Assembly (NCBI GenBank): GCA_043557195.1
Contig: CP121314.1
Span: forward strand, 1,054,001 to 1,118,000
Length of the DNA stretch: 64,000 bases
Direction: 5' to 3'
Source: Jejuia sp043557195
GTDB lineage: Bacteria > Bacteroidota > Bacteroidia > Flavobacteriales > Flavobacteriaceae
In this document: piece after piece, positions 54,063 through 61,785 of the stretch
Position numbering within the stretch: the first letter of the stretch is position 1
How the letters are laid out: each line of letters begins with the position of its first letter
The notes under the pieces: generated by a model
Databases searched by the model: none
Told to the model about the DNA's origin: nothing
What the model saw: only the letters and a program-made list of their open reading frames with translations
Made by a program: the position numbers and the translations under genes

Positions 54063-55346
54063 ATGAATTTAAATGAACCCTTAGCAGAACGGTTACGACC
54101 TAAAACCCTAGCAGACTATGTGAGCCAAACGCATTTGGTGGGAGAAAATGGTGCGCTATCGCAGCAGTTAAAGCATGGATTGATTGCTTCAATGATTTTT
54201 TGGGGGCCTCCTGGAACGGGAAAAACTACTTTGGCAAATATAATTGCATCAGAATCGGGAAGGCCATTTTACACTTTGAGCGCTATAAATTCTGGCGTGA
54301 AGGATATTAGGGAAGTTATTGAAAAAGTAAAACAAAGTGGTGGATTGTTTACTACCAAAAATCCGATTTTATTTATTGACGAGATACATAGGTTTAGTAA
54401 ATCTCAGCAAGATTCTTTATTGCAAGCGGTTGAAAAAGGTTGGATTACTTTGATTGGTGCTACTACTGAAAACCCGAGTTTTGAGGTGATTCCAGCATTA
54501 TTATCACGTTGTCAGGTATATATTTTGAATGCCTTTTCTAAAAACGACTTAGAAACCCTTTTAAAACGTGCTATTGAAAATGATGACCTTATCTCTAAAA
54601 AAACTATAAAACTTGAAGAAACCGATGCTTTATTAAGGCTTTCTGGAGGTGATGCTAGAAAATTGCTAAATATTTTTGAGTTGATTGTAAATTCTAGTAC
54701 TTCTGACAAAGTTTCTATTACCAATGCCTTTGTTTTAGAAAAAGTACAAAACAATACTGTGAGATATGATAAAACTGGTGAGCAGCACTATGATATTATT
54801 TCGGCTTTTATAAAATCTATTAGAGGTAGCGATCCGAATGCGGCTGTATATTGGCTTGCTAGAATGATAGAGGGAGGTGAAGATGTGAAGTTTATTGCGC
54901 GTAGACTTTTAATTTCTGCCAGTGAAGATATTGGTAATGCCAACCCTACGGCTTTGGTTATTGCGAATAATACTTTTCAAGCTGTTTCTACCATTGGCTA
55001 TCCTGAATCTCGAATTATTTTAAGTCAATGTGCTACCTATTTGGCATGTTCTCCAAAAAGCAATGCGGCTTATAAAGCTATATGTGAAGCACAACAATTG
55101 GTAAGAGACACTGGTGATTTATCGGTGCCGTTAGAAATTAGAAACGCGCCTACCAAATTAATGAAAGAGCTTGGTTATGGTGAAAACTATAAATACGCCC
55201 ACAACTACGATAATAATTTTGCAGAACAAGAATTTCTTCCAGATGAAATTAAAGGCGCTAAACTATATGAGCCAAGTAATAATGCTAGAGAAAATGCCCA
55301 ACGCGAGTTTTTAAAACAACGTTGGAAAGATAAATACGGCTATTAA
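54063..55346 (+). CDS. rarA: replication-associated recombination protein A (AAA+ ATPase)
   Basis: The 427-residue protein is of the RarA/MgsA/WRNIP1 type: AERLRPKTLADYVSQTHLVG, Walker A GPPGTGKTTLANI, Walker B ILFIDEIHRFSKSQQDSL, sensor ATTENPSFEV, and the C-terminal tetramerisation part (SIRGSDPNAAVYWLARMIEG; YLPDE-like FLPDEIKGAKLYEPSNN). It acts at stalled replication forks. It is a single gene next to repeat copy C. Confidence 0.96.
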   Translation: MNLNEPLAERLRPKTLADYVSQTHLVGENGALSQQLKHGLIASMIFWGPPGTGKTTLANIIASESGRPFYTLSAINSGVKDIREVIEKVKQSGGLFTTKNPILFIDEIHRFSKSQQDSLLQAVEKGWITLIGATTENPSFEVIPALLSRCQVYILNAFSKNDLETLLKRAIENDDLISKKTIKLEETDALLRLSGGDARKLLNIFELIVNSSTSDKVSITNAFVLEKVQNNTVRYDKTGEQHYDIISAFIKSIRGSDPNAAVYWLARMIEGGEDVKFIARRLLISASEDIGNANPTALVIANNTFQAVSTIGYPESRIILSQCATYLACSPKSNAAYKAICEAQQLVRDTGDLSVPLEIRNAPTKLMKELGYGENYKYAHNYDNNFAEQEFLPDEIKGAKLYEPSNNARENAQREFLKQRWKDKYGY

Positions 55347-55362
55347 AATAGTTTGCAGAAAC

Positions 55363-56238
55363 TTAAAACTTTATGTTTAACTTTTCTTGTTTTAGCTTTT
55401 CGTTTTCATAATGCTCTAACATCCAATTGTCTCCATTTTTATAAATAAGAGCATTTTTGCCTTCTACTAAAAAGACATTATTTAGCCCTGTATTTTTAAT
55501 TTTGTATACCACTTTTGGAGAACTATCAACTAGTTGAAAACCACTAGCGATAGCTTGAGCATACAAGACATTAGAACTAGACTCACTTATTCTACCAACA
55601 GGCTGTATCTCTTTCTTTTCTTGAACTGCAACTTCAACTTTAGGTGTTTCAATCACTTCTTCCACCACCTCTTGAACCTTAGCTGTTTCCTTTGCCTTTT
55701 TAAGGGTTTCTATCTCTTGTCGTAATTTTTCAATTTCTTCTTTTGTTTCAGCTTTTACGTCTTCTACAACTTTAGTAGGTTGCGTTGCAACAACGTTTTT
55801 CTTTGGTTCGTATTTATAATTTAATGTTTCAAAAGAAGTAAAAGCCTCTCTCAATGCTTTATTATATGCTGTATTATACTCTTTCTCTCTACTTTCTCCC
55901 ATTTGAGAAGTATATACAACTCTATCATTACAGTCTTTTAATGTGACTTTAATCTTAGTCTTAAACATCCCAGAATCTTTTATAGCATCTGAACGCAAAG
56001 CTAAACATCGGTCTATCATAAGGTCTTCAGGATATTCGCTCCCTTCCATTACAGCAGTAAATCCATACTTATTAAATAAAAATTGTGCTAATTCGTTCAA
56101 ACGGTACTGATTGTTTTCTTTCAAAAAGTCGAATTTAGTTGGTACAATAACGTATTTGTAATTATTTAGATTAGTTTGTGCAAATATGCTTGTAACCACA
56201 AAAAGAGCTACAATAGAAGCAAGTAATTTAGTTTTCAT
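55363..56238 (-). CDS. secreted coiled-coil protein of unknown function
   Basis: The 291-residue protein has a signal peptide (LLASIVALFVVTSIFAQ). An N-terminal globular part spans ~20-135 (YKYVIVPTKFDFLKENNQYR; AQFLFNKYGFTAVMEG). A coiled coil covers ~160-195 (EEIEKLRQEIETLKKAKETA), and a C-terminal beta region has SGFQLVDSSPKVVYKIKNTG. It overlaps the start of the outer-membrane protein gene upstream by 11 bp, so the two are cotranscribed. A periplasmic role with that protein is inferred. Confidence 0.75.
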   Translation of the reverse strand: MKTKLLASIVALFVVTSIFAQTNLNNYKYVIVPTKFDFLKENNQYRLNELAQFLFNKYGFTAVMEGSEYPEDLMIDRCLALRSDAIKDSGMFKTKIKVTLKDCNDRVVYTSQMGESREKEYNTAYNKALREAFTSFETLNYKYEPKKNVVATQPTKVVEDVKAETKEEIEKLRQEIETLKKAKETAKVQEVVEEVIETPKVEVAVQEKKEIQPVGRISESSSNVLYAQAIASGFQLVDSSPKVVYKIKNTGLNNVFLVEGKNALIYKNGDNWMLEHYENEKLKQEKLNIKF

Positions 56239-57646
56239 TTTTAAAAATATAATTTAATCCTAGTTGTAAAGATACATTTTGTGCATCATATATATTTTGA
56301 TATGCTAAAAAATTATCGGCCATAACATAAAGGTTTAAACCCCAAAGGTTAGCCGAAAGACCTAATCCTATATTATTAAAAGAGTATGAGTCTACAGTAT
56401 AGGTTGCTTTGGCGCTCAATCCGTTAAAGATTCTTCTGTAATAATATGCCGTGAGTGCTGCTTGTGGCCCTTTTGGTCGGTTTACCATAAATAGTTGCGC
56501 TCCTACTCTATTCAAATAATTACCTTCTTTAGCTAAACAATCACAATCCTCCAATTTTTTCTTCCCAAATGCATAATTTAGAGAAGCGTTAAGTTTTATA
56601 GGGCGCGATGTAGTGTATCTCGTTGTTGTAGAATCTAAGGTAAATAGCTCCTCAAAATCTTCTTCAATCTCACTCCAATATTCATCAGCAGTTTGATTAG
56701 CATTACTTTCTGGAAAAAGGGGATCTATACCTTCAAATTCAAAATCATCCTTTAACTGGTAATTTTTTATGTCCTTTGAATGTGTAATAAACCCAATATC
56801 TAATACACTTGCATCAAAAAACAATTGATCAGTTATCTGATATGTCATTCCAAAATCTACACCCAAACCAAGACTACCTCCAAATAGTACTCTACGCCTT
56901 AACGTTTTAATATCTTGACTAACATCTGAATTTCCATCATCTAATAAACCATCTATTCCTGAAGTTCTAACTTCAAGATTTAGATTAAAAATATGTTTAT
57001 AGATATTATTCTCGCCTTGTATGGTAGTGAATTGTCCACTATTCCTATTAGAACTTACATCTACTATATTAGAATACATTTTACCTCTAACACCGTAAGT
57101 AAATTTAGAATTCACCTTTTTATTATACCCCACATGAAGCACCGAAATAACACTGGCTGTGAGATTAAAATGCCCTAAATCAAAGGGACGCCCAATATTA
57201 CTTTGATTACCTTCTAGAGCTAAAATTGCATAATCTTTAGGGAAATAACTGATGAAATCTAGTTCTTGATATAGACCAAAACTCAAATATTCATTTTTTT
57301 CATAAGATGGACCAAAAGCAAAACCACCTGAAATTATTTCCAACTGTTGGGTAGCTGTAAAAAAGTCTTTATCACTTAATCTATTAACGGCATTTCTTAA
57401 CTTCAAGTTGAAATCTCTTCCATCTTCTGCAAACAAATCATAAATAGATATCCCCGAAGATCCAGCATTTACGTGAATATGAGATAACAATGGTATTCCA
57501 AAATAGCCTCTATTATCAATTTTACCACCAGGGTTTTGTAGTAACGTTTGTGGGATTTCTGAAAACCCATAGAGTATTTGCTTGTTTTGTGAAAAACAAA
57601 CACTTACAATGAGCAGCATAATAAAGGAAAAATTTTTAAAGCTCAT
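56228..57646 (-). CDS. DUF5723-like outer-membrane protein
   Basis: The 472-residue protein has a signal peptide (FSFIMLLIVSVCFSQ). A body of alternating strands typical of Bacteroidota beta barrels follows (FGIPLLSHIHVNAGSSGISI; FGPSYEKNEYLSFGLYQELD; LNASLNYAFGKKK). The N-terminal QTLLQNPGG and the layout fit DUF5723 proteins. Function unknown. It overlaps the stop of the lipoprotein gene by one base and the next gene by 11 bp, so it belongs to one operon. Confidence 0.75.
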   Translation of the reverse strand: MSFKNFSFIMLLIVSVCFSQNKQILYGFSEIPQTLLQNPGGKIDNRGYFGIPLLSHIHVNAGSSGISIYDLFAEDGRDFNLKLRNAVNRLSDKDFFTATQQLEIISGGFAFGPSYEKNEYLSFGLYQELDFISYFPKDYAILALEGNQSNIGRPFDLGHFNLTASVISVLHVGYNKKVNSKFTYGVRGKMYSNIVDVSSNRNSGQFTTIQGENNIYKHIFNLNLEVRTSGIDGLLDDGNSDVSQDIKTLRRRVLFGGSLGLGVDFGMTYQITDQLFFDASVLDIGFITHSKDIKNYQLKDDFEFEGIDPLFPESNANQTADEYWSEIEEDFEELFTLDSTTTRYTTSRPIKLNASLNYAFGKKKLEDCDCLAKEGNYLNRVGAQLFMVNRPKGPQAALTAYYYRRIFNGLSAKATYTVDSYSFNNIGLGLSANLWGLNLYVMADNFLAYQNIYDAQNVSLQLGLNYIFKNEN

Positions 57647-58197
57647 TAATCGATATTTAAAAACAATATGCCCTTTGATTTTACACTTATCACACCAGGA
57701 GTATTCTCGTTTATTGGTGTTCCGGGAAGCATAGTTAGACTAAAAACAAGTACTCTTGTTTGTTTTACACGTTGCAAAGAAACATCTTCAAAGGTTTCTA
57801 TATGTTCCGATGGAATGACTTGATTATTTGATGAAGCTTCGGTATTTACATCAAACGTCTCCAAAATTTGCCCGTTAGTGTCTAAAAAAGAAACGCTTAA
57901 ACGATATGCCCGATTAATTGAGTTTTCAATCTGAAAAACAAATTCTACTTTTATTAAATTATCTTGAATAAAACTATTGTTGAAAAAGTCAATTTCTGCA
58001 AAATCCTCTGCTGTACTTTGCTCACTACCACCCACAAAAAAATCTTCAGCCGAAGCTGTATAAAACACTAAACTAGATTCTAAAACAGGTTCCAGAACTA
58101 AATCATCCGCCTGATTAAAATCTACTGGTTTAGTACAGTTAAGCATCAGTAACAATACAATTCCCAAACCAAAGTATTTTTTTATGTTCTTATTCAT
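57646..58197 (-). CDS. small lipoprotein of unknown function
   Basis: From the ATG at 58197 the protein has 183 residues: MNKNIKKYFGLGIVLLLMLN then Cys21. A frame to 58254 would extend into the yjjG-type gene and bury the signal. The mature part looks like a beta-sandwich (LIKVEFVFQIENSINRAYRL; VFSLTMLPGTPINENTPGV). It lies between the HAD phosphatase gene and the DUF5723-like gene, probably in one operon. Confidence 0.75.
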   Translation of the reverse strand: MNKNIKKYFGLGIVLLLMLNCTKPVDFNQADDLVLEPVLESSLVFYTASAEDFFVGGSEQSTAEDFAEIDFFNNSFIQDNLIKVEFVFQIENSINRAYRLSVSFLDTNGQILETFDVNTEASSNNQVIPSEHIETFEDVSLQRVKQTRVLVFSLTMLPGTPINENTPGVISVKSKGILFLNID

Positions 58198-58231
58198 ATA
58201 CAAAAAACGCTTTCTCTTGTTAAGGTATTGC

Positions 58232-58924
58232 TTACAGATAGTTTTTGATTTCAATTAATTTTGAAACACCTTTTATACTTCCATTAAAATGAGTTGTATT
58301 TGGGTTGAAGAAAATGGCATCCATTCCCATATTTAAAGCACCTTCAACATCGGCCTCCAAACTATCACCAATCATAATACTTCGACCAGCATTGACTTTA
58401 GCTAAGTCTAGAGCGTAATTAAATATTTTAGGATTTGGCTTTTTTACTCCTGCAAGCTCAGAATTGGTAATTGTTTCAAAATAGTGAATGATATTTGATT
58501 TGTCCATTTTTTTGTACTGCACCTCATCAAAACCATTTGTAATAATGTGCAATCTGTAATTAGATCGAAGATATTCTAAAATACTAGTTGCATCTTCAAT
58601 CAAAAAATTAAATGTAGATAGGTACTTAATATAGTCTTCCGATAATTGATGAATTATTTTATCTGCAACTTGTACTTCTAAAGCTTGAAATGTTTCGTTT
58701 AATCTAGTAAAACGTAAAGCCTCTTTTTTAATACGTTCTTCTCGGTAAAGTTTCCAATATTTGAAGTTTATAGGAATGTATTGCTGTAGGAAATCATCTA
58801 AATTTACCTCAACATTATTTAGCTTGAATATCTTATCAAAAGTAAGTGCCGAATTTTTTTCAAAATCCCATAACGTATGGTCCAAATCAAAAAAAACATC
58901 AGTGATACCGTTAAGTTTCTTCAT
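58232..58924 (-). CDS. yjjG: YjjG-type HAD family nucleotidase
   Basis: The 230-residue protein has HAD motif I DVFFDLDHTLWDFEKNS, motif II in LHIITNGF, Lys in GVKKPNPKIF and motif IV IMIGDSLEADVEGALNMGMD. YjjG family enzymes dephosphorylate non-canonical pyrimidine nucleotides (house-cleaning). It overlaps the 3' end of the upstream gene by 14 bp. Confidence 0.88.
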   Translation of the reverse strand: MKKLNGITDVFFDLDHTLWDFEKNSALTFDKIFKLNNVEVNLDDFLQQYIPINFKYWKLYREERIKKEALRFTRLNETFQALEVQVADKIIHQLSEDYIKYLSTFNFLIEDATSILEYLRSNYRLHIITNGFDEVQYKKMDKSNIIHYFETITNSELAGVKKPNPKIFNYALDLAKVNAGRSIMIGDSLEADVEGALNMGMDAIFFNPNTTHFNGSIKGVSKLIEIKNYL

Positions 58925-60215
58925 CTGTTGAGGCTAAAATAATATTAAATAGTTCTTTAAATCCATCCCATCTATCGTTACTACTAAATGTATAATTATG
59001 AAACACTGGTACAAATTCACCATTCACCTGCTTTACTTCGTCGATAATTGTCTTTAAAACTTTCTTCTTATCTAATAAAGACGCTTGTTGCAGTAATGCG
59101 AAATCCATAACATGAAAAGGACAAACTTTTAAAGGTGTCTGCACTTCATAATCTAAATCATAGAACAAAAAAGGTGTGCAAGAGCCCGCTCTAAAACCCA
59201 CATGATTTACGTAGCCCATGGTGTAATCTTCATTAACCTCCAATTGCACCAAATTTCTATAAGACTCAGGAAGGTTAAATTTTGAAAAAGAAAATCTGGA
59301 CGCTTTAAGAGATGTGTTTATTACATCTTCCATTTGACGCTTTTCTTTTTTAAGCATTTCAACATCATTTACTGAGAAATATGATGCTTTCAAGCCTACA
59401 CGACAATAATCAGCTACGTGTTTTATAAGAGACACATATTTACGCTTATTAATATTTATCCCTTTATCGAAGGTAGAATAAGAACCAATAAAGAAGAACA
59501 CTAAAAATTTAAACTGCGACTGTTTTTGTTTGTTAATGATATATTTAAAGGTGTCATATGGATCATGCTTAAAACCGAATAGCACTGCGTATCTTGTATA
59601 TAAACTTCTAAAACGAAACCTGAAAAAATCCTTTACAGTCCCACCGAGTGATCTCATTACACCTTTAAGTTTGTAGTTGTATGGACTCGGAACATCGATA
59701 ATTGGCTTTATTCGGTATTTCTTGGTTGGAAATTCAAAATCAGGAAATTGTTTTTGTAATGCTTCTTTAAATTTGTAAGCCCAAACATCTACAACTGGTT
59801 GTTCTAAAAAATCGTGCTTATAGCCTATACTTTCAGTTGCTATAAACCTGCCATATTGGTCTTTGCGTTGTGGTAAATACTCTTCGTAACGAGAGAGCAT
59901 GTAGAAAGAGGCTGCAAAAATATCAAACGGCATTGCACTCTTATCTCCATTAAAGAAAAAGCATTTAGTGTTTTCCCATTTTTGAATATTAATTTCTATA
60001 TCTGTAAGCCCTTGCTCAAATAATATATCATGGCTTTTTATAAAAAACTCATTACCCAGATGTTGTTTTGTATACGACATTTTTAAACTGTCGTGCGCAA
60101 TAAACTCTTCAATCTTGGTAGTAAAAACAACTTTTATACCCAAAACACGTGTACAAATATGCTTAAAAACATATTTTAATCGGGGTGATATTTTATGGGT
60201 ATAAACTAGTAACAT
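58911..60215 (-). CDS. polysaccharide deacetylase-like protein (DUF7033 type)
   Basis: The 434-residue protein has an N-terminal region typical of DUF7033 (LVYTHKISPRLKYVFKHICT; MPFDIFAASFYMLSRYEEYL) and a C-terminal NodB-like barrel. The barrel has IIDVPSPYNYKLKGVMRSLG in place of the usual DxDH, so metal binding may be altered. VGFRAGSCTPFLFYDLDYEV, HVMDFAL and VFHNYTFSS follow. It is predicted to be cytoplasmic, as there is no signal peptide. Its function may be in surface polysaccharide modification. Confidence 0.78.
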   Translation of the reverse strand: MLLVYTHKISPRLKYVFKHICTRVLGIKVVFTTKIEEFIAHDSLKMSYTKQHLGNEFFIKSHDILFEQGLTDIEINIQKWENTKCFFFNGDKSAMPFDIFAASFYMLSRYEEYLPQRKDQYGRFIATESIGYKHDFLEQPVVDVWAYKFKEALQKQFPDFEFPTKKYRIKPIIDVPSPYNYKLKGVMRSLGGTVKDFFRFRFRSLYTRYAVLFGFKHDPYDTFKYIINKQKQSQFKFLVFFFIGSYSTFDKGININKRKYVSLIKHVADYCRVGLKASYFSVNDVEMLKKEKRQMEDVINTSLKASRFSFSKFNLPESYRNLVQLEVNEDYTMGYVNHVGFRAGSCTPFLFYDLDYEVQTPLKVCPFHVMDFALLQQASLLDKKKVLKTIIDEVKQVNGEFVPVFHNYTFSSNDRWDGFKELFNIILASTDEET

Positions 60216-60280
60216 ATTGTATTTAATTGCGAAAAATGGACATCTAAACTCTAAATTCCAACCTTAGCTTTTTAGAATTA

Positions 60281-60979
60281 TCACAAAAGTGATTCATCTG
60301 CAAAACTAAAATAGGCTTTTTCAGTAACTATCAAGTGATCTAAGACTTTAATATCTAAACTCAATGCAGCAGCCTTTAGCTTTTGAGTAATTTGTTTATC
60401 GGCTTCACTTGGTTTTAAGGTTCCAGATGGGTGATTATGTGCTAAAATCAATCCAGTTGCCCCAACCTCTAAAGCGTTTTTAAGCACTAGTCGAACATCA
60501 ACCAAAGTTCCTGTAATACCGCCTTTACTCAACTGATTTTTTTGAATCACCTTATTAGAATTATTGAGATAGATAATCCAAAACTCCTCGTGCTCCAACT
60601 CTCCTATTACCGGTTGCATCAATTCAAAAACAGATACACTTGATGTGATTTTTTTCTTTTCTAGGGCTTCCTCTCCCCTACGCCTTCTTCCTAATTCTAG
60701 AGCAGCAGCAATGGTTATAGCCTTGGCTTCACCAATACCCTTAAATGCCATGAGTTGCTTGATGGTGAGTTTACCGAGTTCGCTTAAATTATTATCTACA
60801 CTCGCTAAAATACGCTTGCATAGAGCTACGGCACTTTCTTCTCGATTGCCAGAACCTATTAAAATAGCAACTAATTCAGCATCACTTAAAGCAGATTTAC
60901 CTTTATAAAGTAATTTCTCTCTTGGTTGATCGTCTTGACTCCAGTTTTTAATTGAAAACGAAGATGGTTTTTCTTGCAT
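60281..60979 (-). CDS. radC: RadC family JAB1/MPN domain protein
   Basis: The 232-residue protein has an N-terminal helix-hairpin-helix part (QPREKLLYKGKSALSDAELV; LMAFKGIGEAKAITIAAALE) and a C-terminal JAMM domain with GLILAHNHPSGTLKPSEAD (metal ligands HxHx7Sx2D). It was named for DNA repair, but its actual role is uncertain. It is upstream of the deacetylase-like gene by 65 bp in the same direction. Confidence 0.95.
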   Translation of the reverse strand: MQEKPSSFSIKNWSQDDQPREKLLYKGKSALSDAELVAILIGSGNREESAVALCKRILASVDNNLSELGKLTIKQLMAFKGIGEAKAITIAAALELGRRRRGEEALEKKKITSSVSVFELMQPVIGELEHEEFWIIYLNNSNKVIQKNQLSKGGITGTLVDVRLVLKNALEVGATGLILAHNHPSGTLKPSEADKQITQKLKAAALSLDIKVLDHLIVTEKAYFSFADESLL

Positions 60980-61141
60980 TGGTTAAAGATAAATATTGTA
61001 ATCAAAAAAACGTCTGGAATATTAATGTAAAACATTATCGATGTCTTAAATAAGAGTTAATCTATAACTAAGTATTTTGTTCGGGTACAATCAACCCATA
61101 AATTTTATTACTTTTAGAATGAACTTGTAATAACGTAAAAT

Positions 61142-61777
61142 ATGTACGTACAATCTACCAATATTTCTGAACCCAAAACTATTTTGTGGCATGATAAAGA
61201 AGTAAATACAGGTATTTATAAAACACCAGCTCTTAAGCCAATTTTCCTTGAAAAAGAAGGTGTTAATGAAGATTATGTTGCTGATAGAAAGGTACATGGT
61301 GGTAAATATAAAGCATGTTATTTATTCTCTTCTGACCATTATCCATATTGGAAAACGCTATATCCAAATTTAAACTGGAATTGGGGTATGTTTGGTGAAA
61401 ATCTAACGGTAAATGGCATGAATGAAACACAGATTATGGTTGGGGATATTTATAAGATTGGAGATGCACTTGTGCAGGTTACCCAACCTAGAGAACCTTG
61501 TTTTAAGTTTGGTGTAAAATTTGGAAGTCAGGATGTCTTAAAACAATTTATAAGTCATGGTTTCCCTGGCACCTATGTCAGCGTGTTAGAAGAAGGATTA
61601 GTGCATACAAAAGATAAGGTAAAACTCGTAAACCGTTTAGAAACGACGTTAAGTGTAGCGCAACTTTATGAACTTATTTTTGCTAAAAACAAAAAGCAAG
61701 AGCTACTGAAAATAGCAGTGGAATTAGATATTTTACCTGAGCGGAAGCGAGAAAAACTATCTGAATTTATTGTATAA
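61142..61777 (+). CDS. MOSC domain protein
   Basis: The 211-residue protein has the MOSC core: DRKVHGGKYKACYLFSSDHY, WGMFGENLTVNGMNETQIMV, GDALVQVTQPREPCFKFGVK (with the conserved Cys in PREPC) and a C-terminal helical YiiM-type part. MOSC proteins bind molybdenum cofactor sulfur. Its partner reductase is unknown. It converges on valS with eight bases between the stops. Confidence 0.92.
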   Translation: MYVQSTNISEPKTILWHDKEVNTGIYKTPALKPIFLEKEGVNEDYVADRKVHGGKYKACYLFSSDHYPYWKTLYPNLNWNWGMFGENLTVNGMNETQIMVGDIYKIGDALVQVTQPREPCFKFGVKFGSQDVLKQFISHGFPGTYVSVLEEGLVHTKDKVKLVNRLETTLSVAQLYELIFAKNKKQELLKIAVELDILPERKREKLSEFIV

Positions 61778-61785
61778 TCTTAAAT

